This document shows, piece by piece, positions 7,035 to 13,159 of a stretch of DNA of 13,159 bases (position 1 is the stretch's first letter; every line of letters starts with the position of its first letter). The notes under the pieces were generated by a model. That model did no database searches, was not told where the DNA came from, and saw only the letters and a list, made by a program, of their open reading frames with translations. The stretch comes from Euryarchaeota archaeon UBA501 (GTDB lineage Archaea; Thermoplasmatota; Poseidoniia; Poseidoniales; Thalassarchaeaceae): assembly GCA_002505685.1 (NCBI GenBank), contig DAVT01000103.1:1-13159 (forward strand), in the 5' to 3' direction. The position numbers were made by a program, and so were the translations under genes.

Positions 7035-7849
7035 AGTTGATCACCTCGACGCAAATGTTTCATCCTCAATCGAACAAGGTTTGAACGGCCTTCATAGTGA
7101 CGACTGAATCCATACCGTAGGAAGAATCCACAGAAGATGATTACAGCAACTACTGCACCAAATCCAAGGAGGCCAAGCCAATGTGCTCTGAAGGGTGCCC
7201 CCATGTGGTGCAAATCGACATGACCATGGTCTGCCTCAGGCGGTGCAACATCACCATTGCCGGCGAAGATGGTCCTTGTCGAACCATCATCCTCACCTTC
7301 TCCTACCGAGAAGGACAAGCGATTCCATGCATCTCCTGTTGGTGCCCCATCACCGTTGACGCTATTTCCTGCCAACCAAAATGTGATGTCTCCGCTACCT
7401 GTTGTTGGTGCGGTCCAAGTGAATAACCAAGATCTGTCACTGGGATTATTTCCCGCTTCAGTGTGTGTAAGGGTGCTTGTATCATCATCTCCATTTTGCA
7501 CCATGTCTTCATACCCTTGTCCAGCACCTAGGTTACCGTTCGATACTCGCAAAGAGAATCCTGCTGATGCGGATCCACCCATTTCAGGACCTCCAATAAT
7601 TTGGATTTTCATGGTATAGACTGTATCTGCGGCATATTGGTAAGGCACGTCTGCAATCATTACTGTCACGGAATCATCCGGTGCTATTGCATTCCCCGAA
7701 TGGCAGGTGCACCCAGTTTTGGCAACGTCTGTATCGCCCTCCGCTTCATCACCAACAATACCAGATGGAACCGCTTGAGACGAACCAGCAACGAACAGTA
7801 GAATCAGCAGTCCGATAAGGACTCGTCGGGTTCTGTGTGCTGATGTCAA
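7031..7849 (-). CDS. Secreted, membrane-anchored Reeler-like (choice-of-anchor V type) protein with a CxCH motif
   Basis: A 272-residue exported protein, first gene of the operon. RTRRVLIGLLILLFVAGSSQA is a clear N-terminal signal. After it comes TGCTCHSG (C47, C49, H50), and then a beta-rich domain with SWLFTWTAP and GDITFWLAGNSVNGDGAPTGD. This closely follows proteins that pair an N-terminal Cys-His motif with a Reeler-like or choice-of-anchor V beta sandwich. A linker rich in His and Asp (ADHGHVDLHHMG, 206-217) precedes a C-terminal helix at about 223-245 and a basic tail. In many relatives the motif is CxxCH, the heme c site. Here only one residue separates the cysteines, so heme attachment is uncertain. 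TTG start at 7849, with GAGG nine bases upstream at 7859-7862. It may fill the place of cytochrome c1/f, or only bind metal. Confidence 0.85.
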   Translation of the reverse strand: MTSAHRTRRVLIGLLILLFVAGSSQAVPSGIVGDEAEGDTDVAKTGCTCHSGNAIAPDDSVTVMIADVPYQYAADTVYTMKIQIIGGPEMGGSASAGFSLRVSNGNLGAGQGYEDMVQNGDDDTSTLTHTEAGNNPSDRSWLFTWTAPTTGSGDITFWLAGNSVNGDGAPTGDAWNRLSFSVGEGEDDGSTRTIFAGNGDVAPPEADHGHVDLHHMGAPFRAHWLGLLGFGAVVAVIIFCGFFLRYGFSRHYEGRSNLVRLRMKHLRRGDQL

Positions 7850-7890
7850 GTGAGCAAGCCTCGGTAGGTATTACTCACCTACGGTGAGAG
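7850..7890 (-). promoter_or_regulatory. Overlapping inverted repeats in the operon leader
   Basis: Three alternative pairings occur in about 40 bases just upstream of the operon's first start codon. On the plus strand, CTCACC (7874-7879) pairs with GGTGAG (7883-7888) around TAC. GTAGGT (7864-7869) pairs with ACCTAC (7877-7882) around seven bases. GTGAG (7850-7854) pairs with CTCAC (7874-7878). In minus-strand RNA the last pairing would put the GAGG ribosome binding site in a loop and the TTG start next to the stem. The pairings exclude one another. The site could be a DNA operator for either divergent gene or an RNA leader switch. The repeats are seen and the role is inferred. Confidence 0.4.
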
Positions 7891-7907
7891 TCGCTTTGAA
7901 TGTCCAC

Positions 7908-7914
7908 CATAAAC
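7908..7914 (-). promoter_or_regulatory. Possible TATA box for the b6/Rieske-Hdr operon
   Basis: TTTATGG on the minus strand is the best box A-like sequence upstream of the operon's TTG start. It would predict transcription starting near 7885. The match to the archaeal consensus is only partial, and no clear BRE was identified. Confidence 0.25.
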
Positions 7915-8021
7915 GTTGCCTAATGAATACATGCCAAACAGACGCAGTAAGGCGAATTTCCCAGATTCAAATGGGGACACTCCGCCGATGTCCTGAAGAG
8001 CCTAAAACCCCTCCCAGAGCC

Positions 8022-8327
8022 ATGTCGGGGCCAACTTGGGAGAATACATACAACCTCACTGACAAACAATTCTCAGATTTAGAGGACGCTGAGGCCATGA
8101 TGGAGCGAATGGATTTGAATGGCGCCGAGCACCTTCTTCTATCCATGTTAGAGGAGAATCCAGATTGTGTACCCGTACTCTCCAATTTGGGGCACCTATA
8201 TGGCAAGCACTTGTCAGAATTCGAGACCGCTGTAAAATATTATGACATGGTTCTTGAAATTGAACCAGATAATGCATGGGCGAGAGATGCACGAAGAAGA
8301 TATTCCAGATATATCGGCCGCGAATAA
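8022..8327 (+). CDS. Small TPR-repeat protein
   Basis: A 101-residue helical protein. Two tetratricopeptide-like helix pairs are visible: EDAEAMMERMDLNGAEHLLLS, then VPVLSNLGHLYGKHLSEFETAVKYYDMVLEIEPDN, with the typical LGxLY, A..YY..VLEIEPDN pattern. It probably acts as a cytoplasmic protein-binding adaptor. The frame is open back to a GTG at 7884, but the translation before residue ATG-8022 is rich in Arg, Cys and His and does not look like protein, and no start in it has a ribosome binding site. I therefore chose ATG 8022, though this start also lacks one. It lies 38 bases before the FtsZ-like gene in the same direction, so the two may be co-transcribed. Confidence 0.65.
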   Translation: MSGPTWENTYNLTDKQFSDLEDAEAMMERMDLNGAEHLLLSMLEENPDCVPVLSNLGHLYGKHLSEFETAVKYYDMVLEIEPDNAWARDARRRYSRYIGRE

Positions 8328-8365
8328 TCAACAATCCTCATGGCCTCTCTCGATTACCGAGTAGT

Positions 8366-9283
8366 ATGCAGGAGGGTGAGTTGCTCATCGCCGGGGTCGG
8401 CTCACTCGGTTGCACTTGGGCAAAAGCAGCTCAATCGCATGTTTCTGCATGGGTAGATCTGGCTTTAATCGATGCTGACAATCGTTCGATGGAAGGGGCA
8501 AGACACGCCAACTGCCTACTTTTGGGCGAGACACCCTCAGAAGTCGGTTGCGCTGGGATGCCCCAATTGGCAGAAGCACGCATGCGTTCCCTTCAACCGA
8601 TTACATCCCACTTCCTTGAGCAGGCTGAATTGGTATTATTGTTGACCGGACTTGGCGGAGGATCAGGCTCAGGTGCTGCAATTGAATTTGCAAGACAGGC
8701 CACACAATCCGGCTGCATGGTCATCTCTGTAGCGGCCATGCCATTTGAGGCCCAAAGCCAGCGTCAAAAAATCGCTGAAGACGCACTTTCAAAACTGAGC
8801 AAAGTTAGTGACGTTTGTGTGGAACTAAGTCTTGATCGGTTGGCTTGGCAAGCCCGTGAAAGAGGTGTGGATTGGCAGCAAGGTTCAGCATGGCTCGAAG
8901 AACTCTGTGAGGGTCTGATGCGGACACTGGCAAAAGTTGGCCTAATCAATCTTGATTTAATGGACCTGAAAGCAATCGTTTCGAAAACAGGTGGCTCAAC
9001 TTTGTTGGTGGCTGAGGGTCACTGTGACGAAGCCGAGGCCCTATACAAACGGGCTCGCTCATCACCGCTCGCTGCCTTGCCCATAGAGGGTGCAAGAGGA
9101 TGCTTACTACAAGTTGAAGGTGGTCCCCATATGACATTGAAACAAGTCGAAGCAGTCGCCGATGCATTTACCAAGGGATTGTCATCAGATGCTCAGGTAA
9201 TCATCGGCGCTAGAGTCAGCCCGGAGTTGGGAGATCGGATGCGGGTTGTCGCTGTAGTGAGTGGATTGCCCAAAGGCGATTGA
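8366..9283 (+). CDS. FtsZ/tubulin-family protein, divergent, tail-less
   Basis: A 305-residue protein of the FtsZ/tubulin superfamily, which polymerises with a nucleotide between subunits in cell division or shape control. The glycine-rich nucleotide loop is TGLGGGSGSGA at 94-104 (consensus GGGTGTG). The T7 loop is GLINLDLMDLKAIV at 192-205, with both acidic positions of the consensus NxDxxD kept, so hydrolysis across the interface remains possible. The C-terminal domain follows FtsZ (SPLAALPIEGARGCLLQVEGG, LSSDAQVIIGARV). Where FtsZ has PNDR, with Asn contacting guanine, this protein has SLDR (155-158), and the Phe/Asp guanine contacts of helix H7 are not recognisable. There is no C-terminal tail for SepF/FtsA-type partners. 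A TTG at 8381, five bases after GGAGGGTGAG, is an equally good or better start. It is probably an accessory paralogue rather than the main FtsZ. Confidence 0.85.
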   Translation: MQEGELLIAGVGSLGCTWAKAAQSHVSAWVDLALIDADNRSMEGARHANCLLLGETPSEVGCAGMPQLAEARMRSLQPITSHFLEQAELVLLLTGLGGGSGSGAAIEFARQATQSGCMVISVAAMPFEAQSQRQKIAEDALSKLSKVSDVCVELSLDRLAWQARERGVDWQQGSAWLEELCEGLMRTLAKVGLINLDLMDLKAIVSKTGGSTLLVAEGHCDEAEALYKRARSSPLAALPIEGARGCLLQVEGGPHMTLKQVEAVADAFTKGLSSDAQVIIGARVSPELGDRMRVVAVVSGLPKGD

Positions 9284-9290
9284 AGTTCAA

Positions 9291-10634
9291 TCAATCGAAG
9301 TCATCATCCTCAAGAACAGGGTCAGGGATATCGACCAACTCAATCTCAAAATCCTCCTCATCATCTTCCGCATCTTCTCCAACTTCTACCTCAGAATCCT
9401 CGGAAAATACCCCCTCAGGTTTCGCTTTTTCAACCTCATCAATTTCAACTGCTAGTTCTTCTCTGGCGGAATCCAACCACTTGTCAAGGTGACCGATTCT
9501 CCAACCATGGATTGCAATCATGGTAGTGGCTGTAATCAGGTGACCAATGCCAATGGTTGTCGACACACCCAATGTGCCAATTGCACCTTCACTTAACCTT
9601 GAACCGAGGACTGAAATCATTGCGATTGATCCTGAATATGCCATGCCAAACGAAAGTCCCCAGAAAATGGCATTTTTCCGGTTGAACATTTTGAAACCCC
9701 TCTGATGACTTCCTTTGGCCAGGCTCCAAATGGCGGCAATGACTGTGATAATCATCAAGATAAATTCTTCCAGTATGAGGAAAAGACCCCATTCATCAAA
9801 CATGAATCTCCTTGCTGCACTCAGCAAATGCCATGTCACAAACAGTTGCATGAACAGCCCCCATGCGAATCCAAATGCTGCAGTATCCTTTCGCTTTGAA
9901 TCAGCTATCCGGCCCTCTGTGGTTCTCCAAAACAAGATCACTTGTAGTGCGACCGCCACCAATGCGAATGTCACAGGACCCAGTTTTTCAAAGAACGACA
10001 TATCCTCGGAATTCTTGGCTCCTGAGACAAGTAACCAGTAAGTTACCAATGCGAATATGGCGATGATGATCATGTGCAAAGACGTCGATGTAAAGCGCTT
10101 GGAATTCTTCTCTATCGATGCGATTTTGACTGCTCTCCCTTCAACAAAAATACGCAAACTGGTCGACAAAGCACGACCTTGTGCGAATGACCAAATTACA
10201 AACATTCCAGCGATTGCAATTCCCCAGTAAACCGCTTGATCCTTCCCGGATTCACTCGTCAAAAACATTGCAATCAATGCGAACGGTAGCAAACCTAGCA
10301 TCAAAGGAGAAATCCAGGCAGATACAATACGAATGAAATATAGCAGAATTTTCTCCACCAGCGATGTATTTTCCGGCAAGGGCTGGAAATGGCTGAATTT
10401 GTGAATCACACTCATTTCCTGCATCCATGCAGTGAGTGCATAACCAAGCGAAAGGCCGATGTAGCCCGCAATTCCAATGGCAAAGAACGTATCTGAATCG
10501 GAGGCAGACACCAGATACAGGAAAAATCCAGCCACACCAATCAAGATTACATGTGGCAATGTCGATGGGTTCAGCAAGTTGAGTACAACATCCGTGACAG
10601 TGGGTGCCTCAGCCTGCTCTTCACTTTCGTCCAT
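9291..10634 (-). CDS. Ten-helix integral membrane protein with acidic C-terminal tail
   Basis: An unrecognised 447-residue membrane protein. About ten hydrophobic helices are visible, near residues 27-43, 50-71, 104-124, 134-151, 185-205, 218-236, 252-273, 283-305, 322-343 and 355-376. The C-terminal 55 residues are strongly acidic (DAEDDEEDFEIELVDIPDPVLEDDDFD). Charged positions inside or near helices include R154, R161 and R166, E238-R242, and E289-E290. No transporter, protease or enzyme motif stands out. The frame extends upstream to 10922, but that stretch overlaps the divergent Pop5-like gene and is less protein-like, so I chose the ATG at 10634. Its end lies seven bases from the end of the convergent FtsZ-like gene. 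An unknown transporter or membrane scaffold are both possible. Confidence 0.8.
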   Translation of the reverse strand: MDESEEQAEAPTVTDVVLNLLNPSTLPHVILIGVAGFFLYLVSASDSDTFFAIGIAGYIGLSLGYALTAWMQEMSVIHKFSHFQPLPENTSLVEKILLYFIRIVSAWISPLMLGLLPFALIAMFLTSESGKDQAVYWGIAIAGMFVIWSFAQGRALSTSLRIFVEGRAVKIASIEKNSKRFTSTSLHMIIIAIFALVTYWLLVSGAKNSEDMSFFEKLGPVTFALVAVALQVILFWRTTEGRIADSKRKDTAAFGFAWGLFMQLFVTWHLLSAARRFMFDEWGLFLILEEFILMIITVIAAIWSLAKGSHQRGFKMFNRKNAIFWGLSFGMAYSGSIAMISVLGSRLSEGAIGTLGVSTTIGIGHLITATTMIAIHGWRIGHLDKWLDSAREELAVEIDEVEKAKPEGVFSEDSEVEVGEDAEDDEEDFEIELVDIPDPVLEDDDFD

Positions 10635-10686
10635 CGGGCACTGCGACGGTACGAGGCCTGTTAAGTCCGACGCCTGTCGGAGCACC

Positions 10687-10971
10687 ATGGCGAAGCGATT
10701 GACGAAGGCATTACGGGGCAAGCGTCGTTGGATTGGCCTGATCGTTCCAAACTGTAATTCGCGGGGCGAATTGGAAAAAATCCTCGGAGATTTCGCACCC
10801 TCAGATGAATGGAAGTTGGTGGTATTTGAGGGTGAAAAAGCAATCATGAAAGTTCCTATTTCAGATTTGGATGATTGGCGAACAATTCTCGACAGATCGG
10901 ATTCCGAAATGCATTCCGTCACAACATCGGGTAAAATCCGCTTGGTTAAGGAAAGGATGGGTCTAATATAA
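10687..10971 (+). CDS. Small basic protein resembling RNase P subunit Pop5/Rnp2 (tentative)
   Basis: A 94-residue protein with a basic N-terminus (MAKRLTKALRGKRRWIGLIV). A middle strand pattern reads WKLVVFEGEKAIMKVPISDLDDWRTIL, and the end reads VTTSGKIRLVKERMGL. The order RRYI-like strand, then 'x-I/V-F-D-x-x-K-x-x-I-V' strand with following helix, then 'SGTI-x-x-(L/V)-(R/K)-(E/R)-(K/R)-(M/F)' is that of archaeal Pop5 (Rnp2), a protein subunit of RNase P. This protein is shorter than usual by about 15-25 residues, and the sequence match is my own reading, so the assignment is tentative. Starts upstream of ATG 10687 (back to 10477) lie antisense to the membrane protein gene and were excluded. 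Start-to-start distance to the divergent gene is 52 bases, so the promoters must be compact. Confidence 0.5.
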   Translation: MAKRLTKALRGKRRWIGLIVPNCNSRGELEKILGDFAPSDEWKLVVFEGEKAIMKVPISDLDDWRTILDRSDSEMHSVTTSGKIRLVKERMGLI

Positions 10972-11051
10972 CCACTCTATAGAATTAAAATCATTTGTTT
11001 TTCAGTTCCCTGCATAGCCATATTGATGTGCTGAAGTGTTTTCGCCCAACC
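10972..11051 (+). promoter_or_regulatory. Intergenic spacer with possible TATA box and T-rich terminator
   Basis: This spacer contains TATAGAATTAAAA (10978-10990), a plausible archaeal box A for the following membrane protein gene, with a start of transcription expected about 25 bases downstream. A T-rich stretch (TTTGTTTTT, 10994-11002) after the Pop5-like gene could act as its intrinsic archaeal terminator. Neither is confirmed. Confidence 0.35.
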
Positions 11052-11594
11052 ATGGGAGCAGGAGGCGACGCACCAAGCGTACCTATCTGGGATATGGCCG
11101 TATTGGCTGGAGCAACATTGTTCATTTCGACATTGGTCATCGTCTCCCCTTGGACACAGCCTGAAACCTATGCTTTGGACGGCAAGGAGGAGGTCCTATC
11201 GATACATACTGGAATTTCTCAAGCAGGACTCACATTCGAATCCGCTTGCGTTGGTGCATTAACTGCAGATTCTCAGGTAGATGACACATCTGAGTCATGT
11301 GACACTTTGTCGATTTGGATCATCCCACATGATGGTGAGGAAAGCTGGGATGGTAGTTTGGATGATGCTGAAGAAATCATCTTGCTCAATCAGGGTGATT
11401 CTGAAAGCAATGTTGATACAAACAATAAATTGGATACTGGAGAATATAGGTTAATTCTGGAGGGAGAGGGCCAATACACGTTTGAAGCAACGGTCAACCG
11501 AACCATCCCTCACGAATTTGTGCCCGCAATAATTGGATCACTGCTACTTGTTTGGGGTATATGGAGAAAGCAGCAGGAAGACGATAGCAACTAG
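11052..11594 (+). CDS. Membrane-anchored protein with a beta-rich extracellular domain
   Basis: An unrecognised 180-residue protein. It has one hydrophobic segment at about residues 14-31, an acidic hydrophilic domain (32-144) and a second helix at about 145-161. A short charged tail (RKQQEDDSN) follows. C56 and C73 could form a disulfide, which fits an extracytoplasmic location for the middle domain. Its pattern (SIWIIPHDGEE, NNKLDTGEYRLILEGEGQYTFEATVNRT) resembles archaeal surface beta-sandwich domains, but I can name no family. ATG 11052 is chosen because the upstream TTG start at 10995 would add a stretch overlapping the promoter-like spacer. Its TAG stop shares the palindrome CTAG with the stop of the convergent methyltransferase-biotin ligase gene, so the two frames overlap by four bases. 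Confidence 0.7.
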   Translation: MGAGGDAPSVPIWDMAVLAGATLFISTLVIVSPWTQPETYALDGKEEVLSIHTGISQAGLTFESACVGALTADSQVDDTSESCDTLSIWIIPHDGEESWDGSLDDAEEIILLNQGDSESNVDTNNKLDTGEYRLILEGEGQYTFEATVNRTIPHEFVPAIIGSLLLVWGIWRKQQEDDSN

Positions 11595-13060
11595 TTCCAA
11601 ACCCATCTCCACTCCTCATTCAGTTCTGTGGTTCCATTTATACCGAGCAAACGACCGTCACTTGCGATGCCAAATGACTCGGGCTCCCCTTCACAAAGCG
11701 TCATCCGCATACCTGCAAAAAATGAACTCAAAATTTCATGAGTGGGTAGTTCATTCACCATCGGGTGGACTTCAAGTGTTGATGCAATCGATGCATGAAT
11801 TACAGGAATCAACTCCTCGACATCGATGTCAACCAATTCATTCCAACCCATCGTCTTATCAATTCCTGTAATCGGTTCGCGATTCAAACCTATTCCCAGC
11901 GCAACCGTACTTTGCCGACCCTTGGTTCGACCTTGAACCAAGATGCCACACATTTTCCCAACCGTTTCTTTGGTCCTCAACCAAATGTCGTTAGGCCACT
12001 TTACGCGAATTCCAGCAGATTCTAGGGCTGAGCAATGTACCCATGAGTGACTAGGCAAGCCAAGATTTAGGAATACTGAAAGAGTATCCATAACAGATAG
12101 GCAAGCAGCAAATTGCAAGTCCGAAGGCGACCTATTTATAGAATCATCGGGTAATTTCCAACTGCCCATTAAGCTCCCTTTTTGGCCGATCCATTCCCTG
12201 CCTCTGTACCCTCTGCCGGAGATTTGGTTAGCACTGACAACTAGAGTCCCTTGAGATACACCCTCTCCCTCAAGGATTTCATCATTGGTTGATTCACAGG
12301 ATTCTAATCGAATAATCTCTGCATCTTCAAACGGCCTCCAGCACGCAATGGCCGTCAATAGTTCATCTCCAACACGAACGGAGGATAGATTCCTCGTTGC
12401 CCATCCGGACTTCCGCCACAATTGGGGTATTCGAGCGCCAAGCTGATTCGAACTGTGGATAAGATACACAACGCCACCTCGGTTCAGCAACCACGGCTCA
12501 TCGTCCAATACACGCAAAAGTTCCAACTCACCTTGTTGTTCTACAAGTGCCGATTCTTCAAGCGGTCCCAGTTTTTCTCCGGGCGCCGGATCAAGATATG
12601 GCAGATTCCAAGCGATAACATCGACTCCTTTCTCCGGAAACCATGCGACTCCATCCCCTGGTCCACCTTCACTGACCTGCGTTATTTTGCAGTCGTTGGC
12701 GGATGCATTTCCAATGGTCGTAGCCACTGCAAGTGGGTTGATGTCGCAGGCCAAAACTTCCCAACCCCGAGTGGAGGATGAAAGTGCAATTGCTCCACTA
12801 CCACATCCGATTTCGAGCAGCCTCCGGCCTCGCCCAAAACCCTGCTCGGCGAGCACCCGATCAAGCAGTACCGTATCCTCTCTCGGAGGGTACACAGTAG
12901 GGGCAACCGTCAATTGAATTTCTTCAAGGCCGTAGGCCTTCCAGCATACGGCATGGCCTGGGCCCTTGGTGTATTCAACTTCACGTTCAATTGTCAACTG
13001 CCGCGCACTCCCTCGTCTAGCAACCATCCGTAGCGCATTAATCTGAAGTACATTCGCCAA
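11591..13060 (-). CDS. Fusion of HemK2/Mtq2-like methyltransferase and biotin protein ligase
   Basis: A two-domain protein of up to 489 residues. The N-terminal half is an AdoMet-dependent methyltransferase of the HemK2/Mtq2 type: VYPPREDTVLLD at 57-67, motif I LLEIGCGSGAIAL at 81-93, CDINPLAV at 105-112, and NLPYLDP at 152-158 in place of the glutamine-binding NPPY. Relatives methylate release factor glutamine. The C-terminal half (about 248-489) is a BirA-type biotin protein ligase without an HTH domain: ESTNDEIL (256-263), SGRGYRGREW (281-290), VKWPNDIWL (353-361), GKMCGILVQG (368-377) and ALGIGLN (387-393), ending in the usual small C-terminal domain. It would biotinylate an acyl-CoA carboxylase carrier. 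The TTG at 13060 and an ATG at 13027 both lack a good ribosome binding site. The frame stays open to 13159, so the true start may be outside. Confidence 0.9.
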   Translation of the reverse strand: MANVLQINALRMVARRGSARQLTIEREVEYTKGPGHAVCWKAYGLEEIQLTVAPTVYPPREDTVLLDRVLAEQGFGRGRRLLEIGCGSGAIALSSSTRGWEVLACDINPLAVATTIGNASANDCKITQVSEGGPGDGVAWFPEKGVDVIAWNLPYLDPAPGEKLGPLEESALVEQQGELELLRVLDDEPWLLNRGGVVYLIHSSNQLGARIPQLWRKSGWATRNLSSVRVGDELLTAIACWRPFEDAEIIRLESCESTNDEILEGEGVSQGTLVVSANQISGRGYRGREWIGQKGSLMGSWKLPDDSINRSPSDLQFAACLSVMDTLSVFLNLGLPSHSWVHCSALESAGIRVKWPNDIWLRTKETVGKMCGILVQGRTKGRQSTVALGIGLNREPITGIDKTMGWNELVDIDVEELIPVIHASIASTLEVHPMVNELPTHEILSSFFAGMRMTLCEGEPESFGIASDGRLLGINGTTELNEEWRWVWN

Positions 13061-13159
13061 ACCTTTATGTCGAATTCCACCGAGCGATTCATGTTGGGCG
13101 TCGGTTCCCCGTGACGCTTGGTACGGTTTTTCGTAGGCGTAGCCTATGGCGTAACCCTT

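Noticed and set aside
7884..8021. Longer TPR protein starting at GTG 7884
   Set aside because: The added residues are rich in Arg, His and Cys, overlap the inverted-repeat leader, and no ribosome binding site precedes the start.
10634..10922. N-terminal extension of the ten-helix protein from an upstream start
   Set aside because: It would overlap the Pop5-like gene on the other strand. The translation is low in protein character, while the antisense frame has a regular strand-helix pattern.
11591..11594. Shared CTAG giving stop codons on both strands as a special signal
   Set aside because: This is a simple consequence of a compact convergent gene pair. CTAG is its own reverse complement.
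13090..13125. Hairpin GCGTC/GACGC with a GGTTC-like loop as a possible tRNA T-arm
   Set aside because: The loop is ten bases rather than seven, and no acceptor or anticodon stem can be built around it. It also lies in the open frame of the fusion gene.

Overview
The window most likely comes from an archaeon, probably a marine Thermoplasmatota member such as Ca. Poseidoniales (Marine Group II). This is an inference. The supporting features are archaeal-style Shine-Dalgarno sequences (GAGGTGA) with frequent TTG starts, an HdrD-type CCG-domain protein, an FtsZ-family protein without the usual C-terminal tail, a small protein resembling the Pop5 subunit of RNase P, and an Mtq2/HemK2-like methyltransferase. 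No rRNA, tRNA, CRISPR array or insertion sequence was seen.

Layout. Bases 1-1067 (+) hold the 3' part of a glutamate-cysteine ligase of the bacterial GshA type. Bases 1059-7849 (-) hold a tightly packed eight-gene operon. Its order is: a secreted Reeler-like protein with a CxCH motif and a membrane anchor; a two-helix membrane protein; a Tat-type Rieske protein; a cytochrome b6-like subunit; a giant fusion of cytochrome b subunit IV, an external domain and an HdrD-like iron-sulfur module; a three-helix small protein; a 2x[4Fe-4S] ferredoxin; and a two-helix small protein. Across a divergent spacer rich in inverted repeats lie a small TPR protein and an FtsZ/tubulin-family GTPase (+). Bases 9291-10634 (-) encode a ten-helix membrane protein with an acidic tail. 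It diverges from a 94-residue Pop5/Rnp2-like protein (+), which is followed by a bitopic membrane protein (+). The right end (11591-13060, -) is a methyltransferase-biotin protein ligase fusion whose reading frame stays open to the window edge.

How the genes may work together. The operon reads as a variant quinol-oxidising b6/Rieske complex. The cytochrome b6-like subunit keeps both heme b histidine pairs and the Cys that holds heme c(n) in b6f complexes. The subunit IV half keeps a PDWY Qo motif and is covalently joined to a cytoplasmic HdrD-like domain with two ferredoxin-type clusters and two complete CCG domains. A ferredoxin gene lies in the same operon. No cytochrome c1 or cytochrome f is visible. 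The layout predicts a membrane complex that links the quinone pool, a periplasmic-side Rieske carrier and a cytoplasmic Hdr/ferredoxin chemistry. This complex is the strongest candidate here for an undescribed system.
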